From JBFYKJ01 sp041306005 (GTDB lineage Archaea; Altiarchaeota; Altiarchaeia; JAFGQM01), in assembly GCA_041306005.1 (NCBI GenBank), contig JBFYKJ010000050.1:1-13368 (forward strand): a DNA stretch of 13,368 nt. The letters are read 5' to 3'. A program made the translations under genes and the position numbers. This document shows, one piece after another, positions 6,703 through 12,474 of the stretch. Below the pieces are notes generated by a model. That model had not been told where the DNA came from. It made no database searches and saw only the letters and a program-made list of their open reading frames with translations. Every line of letters starts with the position of its first letter. Within the stretch, counting starts at the first letter, position 1.

Positions 6703-7047
6703 ATGTACAAACTCACTATAGTGATGAGGTCGGACCTGAAGATGAGCAAAGGCAAGGCCTGCGCACAGGCTGGCCATGCCGCAATCGAGTGCTTTATACG
6801 CCAGGATGACGACCGCCTTAAGAAGAAATGGCTCGAAGAGGGCGGGAAGAAGATAGTGCTCAAGGCCCAAAGCATCGAGGCGCTGCACGCCCTGAACCAC
6901 GCCGCCAAGCGGGCGGGCCTGGTCACCGCGGTCATACAAGACGCCGGCCATACCGAGCTTGAGCCGGGAACGGTGACGTGCATGGGTATCGGCCCGGACA
7001 CGGAAGAGAACATAGACAGGGTCACCAAGGACCTGAAGCCGTATTAG
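6703..7047 (+). CDS. pth2: Peptidyl-tRNA hydrolase, type 2 (Pth2)
   Basis: This 114-residue protein is the normal length for archaeal Pth2, the enzyme that cleaves peptidyl-tRNA released from stalled ribosomes to recycle tRNA. The family pattern is complete: R-x-DLKMSKGK near the N-terminus (K18 the conserved lysine), A-Q-A-G-H-A-A (21-27), then DAGHTELEPGTVTCMGIGP (80-98) carrying the conserved Asp and the GIGP turn. It is the only plus-strand gene in the first 12 kb and diverges from the CBS operon. AAGGG lies about 5 nt before the ATG, a usable ribosome-binding site. Its last codons and stop (KDLKPY, TAG) are duplicated in the following 30 nt; the first stop ends the protein, so the second copy is untranslated. 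Confidence 0.95.
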   Translation: MYKLTIVMRSDLKMSKGKACAQAGHAAIECFIRQDDDRLKKKWLEEGGKKIVLKAQSIEALHALNHAAKRAGLVTAVIQDAGHTELEPGTVTCMGIGPDTEENIDRVTKDLKPY

Positions 7048-7078
7048 CGCAACAAAGGACCTGAAGCCGTATTAGCGC
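7027..7078 (+). repeat. 24-bp direct duplication at the 3' end of pth2
   Basis: Positions 7027-7050 (AAGGACCTGAAGCCG...AGCGC) recur without mismatch at 7055-7078, period 28 with a 4-nt spacer. The first copy encodes the C-terminus and stop of Pth2; the second is non-coding. Confidence 0.95.
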
Positions 7079-7119
7079 CGCATCGCCAAGGCTGATGAAT
7101 ACGTCAAAACACAGCCGTG

Positions 7120-7136
7120 CTATTGGGGGGCAATAG
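7120..7136. terminator. Hairpin between convergent pth2 and the DUF1616-like gene
   Basis: A 6-bp stem CTATTG/CAATAG with a GGGGG loop sits 3 nt past the stop of the minus-strand gene and 73 nt past pth2. There is no T-run on either strand, so it is a candidate bidirectional end or 3' stabiliser rather than a clear terminator. Confidence 0.3.
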
Positions 7137-7139
7137 AGG

Positions 7140-7481
7140 CTACTCACCCGACTTGTACCACTTAATGAGGTTCAAATCACCGCCCTTGTATAGGAACCCG
7201 AGAATCCCTATGGCGCAGACGAAAAGGAATGCCAGCAAGCTGGTAACCAGGTTGACCCTCACGTCGAGCAGCACGTTAAGCAGGTTAAGGGCGAACGGCG
7301 GCGCAAGCCCGAGGCCGAATGCGAGGGCGAGCCTCTCGCTCATGGGCATCGCGTTCCTCTTGGGGAAGAGCGCGAGCGTCAGCAAGAAGCCCGGTATCAT
7401 TACAACGATGAGCGCTGCGAGTATCAACAGCGTTATCGCAAACCCGTCCAGCGGGACCCACCCATACTCCTCACCGACCAT
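7140..7481 (-). CDS. Small DUF1616-like integral membrane protein
   Basis: From ATG 7481 this is 113 residues with three predicted membrane segments, near 14-36, 50-71 and 77-98. The stretch IPGFLLTLALFPKRNAMPMS (20 residues) followed by ERLALAFGLGLAPP resembles the DUF1616 pattern of archaeal membrane proteins (P-G-x-x-L-x-x-A-L-F-P-R, then E-R-x-x-L-x-F-G-L). Those proteins are usually longer and carry an extra C-terminal extracellular domain; this one has only the membrane part. Function is unknown. I chose ATG 7481 because TTTAAATA at 7511-7504 is centred about 26 nt upstream, which would give a leaderless mRNA. The frame extends 14 codons further to GTG 7523, which has no ribosome site but is served by a second TATA-like pair at 7551-7571. 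It follows mntP on the same strand. Confidence 0.7.
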   Translation of the reverse strand: MVGEEYGWVPLDGFAITLLILAALIVVMIPGFLLTLALFPKRNAMPMSERLALAFGLGLAPPFALNLLNVLLDVRVNLVTSLLAFLFVCAIGILGFLYKGGDLNLIKWYKSGE

Positions 7482-7503
7482 CCCGATAATTTGAAACTTG
7501 GCG

Positions 7504-7571
7504 TATTTAAACTCTCCCGGCACGCACGGCCCTAAGCCCGGCGTTGTGCTTATTTAAACTCATTTAAACTC
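7504..7571 (-). promoter_or_regulatory. Three TATA-like ATTTAAACTC repeats upstream of the DUF1616-like gene
   Basis: ATTTAAACTC occurs at 7505-7514, 7552-7561 and 7562-7571, the last two in perfect 10-bp tandem. On the minus strand they read GAGTTTAAAT and look like TATA boxes. The first fits a leaderless start at ATG 7481. The others would place a start near 7530, just before the alternative GTG 7523. The sequence lies immediately after the mntP stop. Confidence 0.5.
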
Positions 7572-7579
7572 CCCGGCGC

Positions 7580-8143
7580 CTAAGCGATGTGCTCGAGCAG
7601 TATCTTCACGCCTATGGCTATGAGCACCACCCCGCCGGCCACTTCCACCTTCCCCTCGAATATGTGCCCGAACCTCTTGCCGGCGTAGATGCCGAGGAAG
7701 GATACGCAGAACGCAACAACACCTATGACAGCCGCAGGTTCCAGCACCGGCGCGCCGAGGAACGCGAAGCTGAGCCCGACAGCCAGCGCATCGATGCTAG
7801 TCGCGACGGCGAGGAGGATGAGCACCCTGAATGCGGGCTCGCCCTTCTCCTCGCTTTCAAGCCTGAACGCCTCGTATATCATCTTGCAGCCTATCGCCGC
7901 AAGTATGCCAAACGCTAGCCAGTGGTCGATGCCCTCGATCAGCCCGGCAAGCCCCACCCCGGCAACCCAGCCGATAACGGGCATAATAGCCTGGAAACCC
8001 CCGAAGGCGACGGCTATCTTGAGGGCAGTCTTCATATGGGCCCTCTTTGCGACGGCCCCGGTCGCTATCGAGACCGCAAAGCAGTCCATCGCGAGCCCGA
8101 GAGCGACGCTGATGATGGATATGGCGTCCATTTCATGAATCAT
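7580..8143 (-). CDS. mntP: MntP-family manganese efflux pump
   Basis: This 187-residue protein has six predicted membrane segments arranged as two inverted halves. Each half opens with the family's acidic motif: ALGLAMDCFAVSIATGA (14-30, D20) and LAVATSIDALAVGLSFAF (111-128, D118). These are the conserved aspartates of the MntP (YebN, DUF204) exporter, which expels Mn2+ across the cytoplasmic membrane. Length and motif spacing match bacterial MntP. Its ATG overlaps the stop of the geranylgeranyl reductase as ATGA, so the two are co-translated; Met5 is an alternative start. No yybP-ykoY-type manganese riboswitch or other metal regulator is visible nearby. Family assignment is firm; metal specificity is inferred from the family. 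Confidence 0.92.
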   Translation of the reverse strand: MIHEMDAISIISVALGLAMDCFAVSIATGAVAKRAHMKTALKIAVAFGGFQAIMPVIGWVAGVGLAGLIEGIDHWLAFGILAAIGCKMIYEAFRLESEEKGEPAFRVLILLAVATSIDALAVGLSFAFLGAPVLEPAAVIGVVAFCVSFLGIYAGKRFGHIFEGKVEVAGGVVLIAIGVKILLEHIA

Positions 8144-9279
8144 GCTAACGCCCTGTCGAACATCCGCATGGCCTGCTCGAGCATCGCCGGGTCGCCCATG
8201 ACTATCTTCAGGAGCGGCGAGACGATGTCCATGTCGCCGTGCTCCTCCACAGCCTGCTTCACATCCGGCCGGTTGAGGAACTCCGCCATATGGCCGTACT
8301 CCGTGTCGCCGAACCGGTTCAGCACCTTGCGTATCAGGAGGTGGTTGCTAAGCTCTCTTTCGAGAGCCTCCAGGTTTTTGGCATAGCTCTCGCCGTTGTG
8401 TATGGACCTTGCAAGTATTTTCGCCGCAAGCCCCCCGAGCATCACGCCCCCGCCCGTCGTGGCCTTGACCTGGCTGGCCGCATCACCGACTGAATAAGCC
8501 CCATTGTTCTCTATCCTCAAACCGGGCTCATACAGGGGTATCGGCCCGCCTGAAGAACTCACGGTTCGGCTGTCTGGGCCTAGCTTTCCGTCATCTTTCA
8601 GCCTATTGACGAATGCGGCAAAGAGCCGCTGCACGCTGTTCTCAGGCCCAAGAGTCCCAAGCCCGACGCGGGCGCGGGTTTTTCCAATCGGTATCACCCA
8701 AGCAAAGAACCCCGGCGCGACGGGGCCGGCGTATATCTCGACAAGGTCCGTGTCCACATTGACCCCGACCATCTCCTGCTGGCTCGTGAAGATGAAGGCC
8801 CCCGGGGCGTCGAGCCCGACCGCCCTGTGCAGCCCCTGCCCGCAGCCGGTCGCAAGTACGACACGGCTGGCCGAGGTTTCAAACCCCGCCCCCTCTAATT
8901 CAAACCCCTTTCCGGCCCTCTTAATAGTCTCAACCGCCCTCCCAGCCGCAAGCTCCCCGCCGTAGCACTGCGCGAGATGCCTGTCAAAAGCCGCACGGTC
9001 GACGACACAGGCCTTGCTCTTCTTTGCACGTATCTTTGCCACACCGTCCCCGCCGTAGAACCGGGCGCCTTTGACCTCGTTCAAAACGAAGTCGCCCTTT
9101 TGTATCCCTAGCCTCTCAAGCCCGTCTAAGTTGAAGAGGCCTGCGCACTGGACGGGCTCGCCGATAGTCTTGTCCCTCTCTATTACGACGACATCCCCCC
9201 CGAGGCTTCGAAGCTCAGTCGCGCAGATGAGCCCTGCAGGCCCGCCCCCGACGACCGCGGCGTCATAATGGCTTTTCAT
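8140..9279 (-). CDS. Geranylgeranyl reductase family FAD-dependent oxidoreductase (archaeal ether-lipid saturation)
   Basis: This 379-residue flavoprotein has an N-terminal FAD-binding GGGPAG (11-16) in a beta-alpha-beta fold ending at E34, the family motif GEPVQCAG (40-47, with the conserved Cys45), the aromatic motif FFAWVIP (191-197) and the second FAD motif GDAASQVKATTGGG (265-278). This is the layout of archaeal digeranylgeranylglycerophospholipid reductases, which hydrogenate the isoprenoid chains of membrane lipids. Family members also act in menaquinone or dolichol saturation, so the exact substrate is not fixed. Length is close to the usual 390-400. It overlaps mntP by 4 nt at its 3' end and follows the rhomboid gene by 99 nt, which include tandem promoter-like repeats. 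The ATG at 9279 has no Shine-Dalgarno but coincides with the end of an upstream mini-ORF. Confidence 0.9.
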   Translation of the reverse strand: MKSHYDAAVVGGGPAGLICATELRSLGGDVVVIERDKTIGEPVQCAGLFNLDGLERLGIQKGDFVLNEVKGARFYGGDGVAKIRAKKSKACVVDRAAFDRHLAQCYGGELAAGRAVETIKRAGKGFELEGAGFETSASRVVLATGCGQGLHRAVGLDAPGAFIFTSQQEMVGVNVDTDLVEIYAGPVAPGFFAWVIPIGKTRARVGLGTLGPENSVQRLFAAFVNRLKDDGKLGPDSRTVSSSGGPIPLYEPGLRIENNGAYSVGDAASQVKATTGGGVMLGGLAAKILARSIHNGESYAKNLEALERELSNHLLIRKVLNRFGDTEYGHMAEFLNRPDVKQAVEEHGDMDIVSPLLKIVMGDPAMLEQAMRMFDRALA

Positions 9280-9299
9280 CTTTGGCGGAATTGTTGCAT
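9276..9299 (-). other. Short upstream ORF ending in ATGA at the geranylgeranyl reductase start
   Basis: ATG at 9299 opens MQQFRQR, whose TGA overlaps the gene's ATG as ATGA. It would be transcribed from the farther of two tandem TATA-like repeats but not from the nearer one. No Shine-Dalgarno is present for the main start. Chance is possible. Confidence 0.28.
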
Positions 9300-9310
9300 C
9301 AAAATCCCTA

Positions 9311-9344
9311 AATAGAATACCGTCTTGAATAGAATACAGTCTTG
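9311..9344 (-). repeat. Tandem 17-bp promoter-like repeat upstream of geranylgeranyl reductase
   Basis: AATAGAATACCGTCTTG (9311-9327) is followed directly by AATAGAATACAGTCTTG (9328-9344), one mismatch. On the minus strand each copy contains TATTCTATT, a TATA-like element, 16 and 33 nt before the mini-ORF ATG. A further imperfect pair, ATATCCCTGCTCAC (9345-9358) and ATATCCTTGCTCAC (9369-9382), follows, the latter running over the rhomboid stop. Confidence 0.6.
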
Positions 9345-9378
9345 ATATCCCTGCTCACATACCCCCCTATATCCTTGC

Positions 9379-10050
9379 TCACTTGTACTCATCTATCCAC
9401 GCATAGTGGTCATTGGTCTTATAAACCCGGTCCCATGTGAAGTCTTTGTCGGACTTTTCCATGCGCCTGAAATAAAGCCCGATTACAAAGCCGGCCGCCA
9501 GGCCGCCGAGGTGCGCGTTCTCCGCAACCCCCGTAGGCCCCCCCGTCCCCAGCCAGGCGACCGCTATGAACACAAAGGCTATCGCCGCGATCCACAATTC
9601 CATCGGCATCATGAAGAAGAACAGCACCTTCTTTCGCGGCCTGAGCGCGACGACCGCCCCGATCACCCCGAATATCGCCCCGCTCGCCCCGAGCGAGGGC
9701 GTGTAGCTGCCGAGGATGAACACCGACGTCAGGACGTAGAACACCGACGCGATTATCCCGGATATGAAGAACACCTTGAGCAGGTTCTTAGCCCCGACTA
9801 TGCCCTCAAGGAAGATGCCAAAAGTGAACAGCGCGAACGCGTTGAAGAATATGTGGCTCGGGTCCGCGTGGAGGAAGACGCTGGTGACGAGGCCCCACAG
9901 CATGCCGCCTTGCATCACCGCCGCCGGGTCGAGATAAAGCGTCTCGGTGAACGGGATGCCCGACACTGCGCATGCCAGCTGTATCACGAATACTGCCGCA
10001 ATTATCCCAAGCAGCCAGTACGTGGCCGGCAGGTTTCCGATTTTGTTCAT
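9379..10050 (-). CDS. Rhomboid-family intramembrane serine protease
   Basis: From ATG 10050 the protein has 223 residues and six predicted membrane segments. The rhomboid signature is complete: HADPSHIFFN (61-70, the H-x4-H-x3-N motif of the second membrane helix), GASG (121-124, nucleophile S123) and the catalytic H180 in ENAHLGG, giving the Ser-His dyad that cleaves substrates within the membrane. The hydrophilic C-terminal tail (about 195-223) is cytoplasmic. I prefer ATG 10050, with AAAGG 8 nt upstream, over the longer frame from TTG 10092, which would add 14 hydrophilic residues. It follows gatE by 49 nt and probably shares its transcript. Substrates are unknown; the archaeal rhomboids studied so far do not give a common one. 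Confidence 0.92.
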   Translation of the reverse strand: MNKIGNLPATYWLLGIIAAVFVIQLACAVSGIPFTETLYLDPAAVMQGGMLWGLVTSVFLHADPSHIFFNAFALFTFGIFLEGIVGAKNLLKVFFISGIIASVFYVLTSVFILGSYTPSLGASGAIFGVIGAVVALRPRKKVLFFFMMPMELWIAAIAFVFIAVAWLGTGGPTGVAENAHLGGLAAGFVIGLYFRRMEKSDKDFTWDRVYKTNDHYAWIDEYK

Positions 10051-10099
10051 TGTTATGCCTTTCGATCCCGGTTGGCGTTTGTCAATAACCAAAGCGCCC

Positions 10100-11932
10100 T
10101 CATTTCATGCGCTCCTCTATCAGCCTCTTAACGAGCTGCGCATCCGCTTTCCCCCTAAGCTCCGACATCGCGATCCCCATCACCCTGCCAAAGCCTTCGC
10201 CCCTGTGCGCGTTCACTATCCCGGATATCCGCTTCTTCACAGCGGCGTCGTCCAGGAGGAAGAGCCCCCCGCCGTTCGCCACTTCCTCGGCGCTCTTTCC
10301 AGCAGCCATCCCCGCAACTAGTTCTTCCATGGACTCCTTTGCCACTTTACCCGAATCGACAAGCCCGAGGGCCGGCGCGACATCGACGCCTTCCGGCGCT
10401 GCAAGCAGTGCGGATGCGATGACCGAAGGCTTTGTGTTTTTCAGTTCTGCGCTGAGCTCCTTAAACCTGGAAAGGACCCGCGAGTGCACGAGCTGGTTCG
10501 CAAGCTCGGCCCCAAGCCCCATGGCTTCAAGAGCCCTCTTCTGCTCTTCGGGCGTCATGGGCAGCCTTATCGACGCAAGCATCCCCTCTGTTATCGCGAC
10601 CAGCGGCTCGTCGGTCTCGGGGTACATCCTCGCGCTCCCAGGAAGCGGCCGCATGAACCGGGTTATCACCCCGTCGGCGCGCCGCACCTCTTTTGGCACG
10701 CCCTTTAGCGCCGCATCGCACCTTGCGGCTATCGCAATCAGCGCTTTTACAGCGTCATCCCTTCCAGCGGCGACTAATACGAACGCATCGTTACCCCCGC
10801 CGATACCGAGCGCCCCCATCGCCCCCGCGACCTCTTTCTCGGTTATCCCGTAGGCGGGAAGCTCATCTGAATGGAATATCCCCTTCAGCCCTGCAGTCTC
10901 GGCGGCTATCCCCGCAAGCTCTGTCCCGAACCTGTAGCCCGGCATGAGCTCTTTCCCCACCAGGCCGGCGAACTTTGGCACCCTTATCCCAAAGACGCTC
11001 TTTCCCTTGACTATCTTTGACTCGCAGTCTTTGAACGCGGGCGTGACATCCTTTATTCCCTGCTCGGAGACCGTTCCTGAAAACCCGCGTGCTTTCAGCT
11101 CGTCCCTTATCGCCAGCAGGCTGACTTGCCTACCGGCCTCGTTCTCGACGAGCCCCGGTATATCGTTCAGCGCCTGCACGCCCTTTATCTCTATCCTCTC
11201 GCCTCCCCGTATGGACACGTTGACGTCCTGCCGTATGGTCCCCAAACCCCTCTTGACCTTGCCGGTCGCGCGAAGCAGCATGCCGATGGCCTCTGCGACC
11301 TCCCTAGCTTCCTGCGGGCTCGTGATATCGGGGCCCGTCCCGATCTCGACAAGCGGTATCCCAAGGCGGTCGAGCCGGTACCAGGTCCTCCCGCCTTCTT
11401 TCTTTATTATCCTTGACGCGTCCTCCTCAAGGCAGATAGTGGGGATGGTTATCCTCTTTTTCACCCCCGGCTCTTTCACCCCCCCGTCTCCGGCAGCATG
11501 CACCTCGACCCAGCCGCCCGTTGCAATCAGCATCGTCCTTTGGAATCCCGACGTGTTCGACCCGTCGATGACAGTCTTTCTCATCACCTGCACCTCGTCG
11601 ACGGGCCGTGCATGAAGGAGCAGGGCGGCCTCAAGCGCTATCTCAAGCGCATCGGTGTTTAGGGGGCGTGGAGGCTCCTCATCCAGTTCGACAAGGCAAT
11701 TAGTGCCCTCGTAATACTCATAAACGAACTCCCGGCCCTTGAGCAGCTCGTGAAGGGCCGCTGGGTCAACGCCCCCAAGCTCGCCCGCGACCGCCTTTAT
11801 CCTGCGGGTTATCGTCCCGTGCGGCGCATCCTCCCGTATTTGCGACGGGCATCCGCAGAATAGCTTATGCGTCTCGAGCTGCTGGTGTATCTCTATCCCG
11901 CACCTAAGGCCGAGCTTTGCGTAGTCGTGCAT
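10100..11932 (-). CDS. gatE: Glutamyl-tRNA(Gln) amidotransferase subunit E
   Basis: This 610-residue protein matches the full length of archaeal GatE. With GatD (not in the window) it converts Glu-tRNA(Gln) to Gln-tRNA(Gln), the archaeal route to glutaminyl-tRNA. The N-terminal catalytic GatB/E domain shows CGIEIHQQL (11-19, with the metal/ATP-site His15), the KLFCGCPS cysteine loop (23-30), RTMLIATGG, LEEDASR (168-174), YRLDRLGIPLVEI (185-197) and RGLGTIRQDVNVSIRGG (228-244) followed by IEIKGVQ. An AspRS-like insertion lies at about 290-415 and MYPETDEP at 436-443. A helical and YqeY-like tRNA-binding tail (about 465-610) closes the protein. The subunit occurs only in archaea, so it fixes the domain of the source. 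ATG 11932 gives the family-standard N-terminus. The rhomboid gene follows 49 nt downstream. Confidence 0.97.
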   Translation of the reverse strand: MHDYAKLGLRCGIEIHQQLETHKLFCGCPSQIREDAPHGTITRRIKAVAGELGGVDPAALHELLKGREFVYEYYEGTNCLVELDEEPPRPLNTDALEIALEAALLLHARPVDEVQVMRKTVIDGSNTSGFQRTMLIATGGWVEVHAAGDGGVKEPGVKKRITIPTICLEEDASRIIKKEGGRTWYRLDRLGIPLVEIGTGPDITSPQEAREVAEAIGMLLRATGKVKRGLGTIRQDVNVSIRGGERIEIKGVQALNDIPGLVENEAGRQVSLLAIRDELKARGFSGTVSEQGIKDVTPAFKDCESKIVKGKSVFGIRVPKFAGLVGKELMPGYRFGTELAGIAAETAGLKGIFHSDELPAYGITEKEVAGAMGALGIGGGNDAFVLVAAGRDDAVKALIAIAARCDAALKGVPKEVRRADGVITRFMRPLPGSARMYPETDEPLVAITEGMLASIRLPMTPEEQKRALEAMGLGAELANQLVHSRVLSRFKELSAELKNTKPSVIASALLAAPEGVDVAPALGLVDSGKVAKESMEELVAGMAAGKSAEEVANGGGLFLLDDAAVKKRISGIVNAHRGEGFGRVMGIAMSELRGKADAQLVKRLIEERMK

Positions 11933-11994
11933 CGTCGAGTGGAAACCTGATTATGCGTAAAAGAATCCCCGGCTAATTAGAAGGCGCAGTTTGA

Positions 11995-12026
11995 AAAAGC
12001 GGTTTGCCCATGGGCGGGCAACCGGC
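11995..12026 (-). terminator. Hairpin followed by T-run, candidate terminator of the 61-residue membrane protein transcript
   Basis: On the minus strand CGGTTGCCC (12024-12016) pairs with GGGCAAACCG (12010 side, with one bulged A), and CTTTTTC follows immediately. This is intrinsic-terminator-like and would separate the small membrane gene from gatE, 63 nt further on. Confidence 0.45.
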
Positions 12027-12064
12027 TGATAATGGACAAGAGCCCTCCTTCCGATAGCCATCAA

Positions 12065-12098
12065 CACACAAAAGGGTGTGCGCCGGCCAAAGCCGGCG
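12065..12098. other. Two adjacent hairpins after the small membrane-protein gene
   Basis: CACAC/GTGTG (12065-12069 with 12076-12080) is followed by a perfect 7-bp stem CGCCGGC/GCCGGCG (12081-12087 with 12092-12098, loop CAAA). A T-rich tract (12101-12117 on the minus strand) separates them from the stop codon at 12123. Together with the hairpin at 11995-12026 they make an unusually structured spacer of about 190 nt that contains no convincing gene. Confidence 0.4.
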
Positions 12099-12122
12099 GC
12101 AAAAATAAAAACAAATATGGAC

Positions 12123-12308
12123 CTAGCCGTATATCAGCAGGAGTATGCCTATGACAAGCGCAGCAAGCGCCAGCGTCACGAGCAGGATCGGCAGGTATGT
12201 GTAGAGCAAGAAGCCCAGGAAAGAGCCCGGCACTATCAACCACGCCAAAAGTCCCATGACGACGGCGAAAACCACGGCCATCCCGCCGAACATCTTCGCT
12301 TTGCTCAT
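12123..12308 (-). CDS. Small hypothetical membrane protein with two membrane segments
   Basis: From ATG 12308 this is 61 residues: a short basic N-terminus (MSKAKM), one membrane segment at about 8-32 (GGMAVVFAVVMGLLAWLIVP) and a second at about 36-60 (LLYTYLPILLVTLALAALVI...). I do not recognise a family; small two-helix hydrophobic proteins of this kind are common in archaea. The frame extends 7 codons upstream to TTG 12329, which is less likely. Support for a real gene comes from a TATA box (AAAATATA, 12354-12347) about 42 nt upstream, inside an inverted repeat, and from terminator-like hairpins downstream. It is divergent from tmk. Coding status is probable rather than certain. Confidence 0.6.
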   Translation of the reverse strand: MSKAKMFGGMAVVFAVVMGLLAWLIVPGSFLGFLLYTYLPILLVTLALAALVIGILLLIYG

Positions 12309-12336
12309 TTTGGTATGCTTTGAACGCAATACGCCG

Positions 12337-12363
12337 CGTAAAGGCCTATATTTTAGCTTTACG
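12337..12363 (-). promoter_or_regulatory. TATA box inside a 7-bp inverted repeat, promoter/operator of the small membrane gene
   Basis: CGTAAAG at 12337-12343 and CTTTACG at 12357-12363 are perfect inverted copies 13 nt apart. Between them the minus strand reads AAAATATAGG (12354-12345), a good TATA box. A start about 25 nt on would be near 12326, leaving an 18-nt leader before ATG 12308. A protein bound to both arms would cover the TATA box. Confidence 0.5.
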
Positions 12364-12409
12364 GATTAAAATAGGCGATTAAGCCGGCGGACATACGGGG
12401 GCTTAAACC

Positions 12410-12417
12410 GTTTATTA
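12410..12417 (+). promoter_or_regulatory. TATA-like box of tmk
   Basis: GTTTATTA at 12410-12417 is centred about 23 nt before ATG 12436, the first codon of the mini-ORF that ends at the tmk start. It is the only such element close enough in the 141-nt divergent spacer on this strand. Confidence 0.4.
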
Positions 12418-12435
12418 CCGCATCCGGCTGAAACT

Positions 12436-12474
12436 ATGCGCGACAAAATGGGCGGGGCACACACAGCAAAATGA
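12436..12474 (+). other. Short, possibly leaderless upstream ORF ending in ATGA at the tmk start
   Basis: ATG 12436 opens MRDKMGGAHTAK, with a second in-frame ATG at 12448. Its TGA (12472-12474) overlaps the tmk ATG (12471-12473). The TATA-like box 23 nt upstream would put the transcription start on or next to this ATG, so the mini-ORF could be the leaderless entry point for ribosomes. Confidence 0.35.

Noticed and set aside
7085..7136. CTGATGAA downstream of pth2 considered as box C of a C/D guide RNA.
   Set aside because: The base before TGATGA is not a purine, and no box D (CTGA) closes a unit of 50-60 nt with terminal pairing.
9406..10131. A 241-codon plus-strand open frame over the rhomboid gene.
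   Set aside because: Its composition (Arg, His, Glu, Pro) is that of an antisense shadow; the rhomboid GASG and H-x4-H-x3-N motifs are on the minus strand.
11980..12050. A 20-codon TTG-initiated minus-strand ORF with GGAGG upstream in the gatE spacer.
   Set aside because: It overlaps the hairpin and T-run of a likely terminator, has no conserved character that I can see, and the purine-rich stretch is better explained as spacer sequence.
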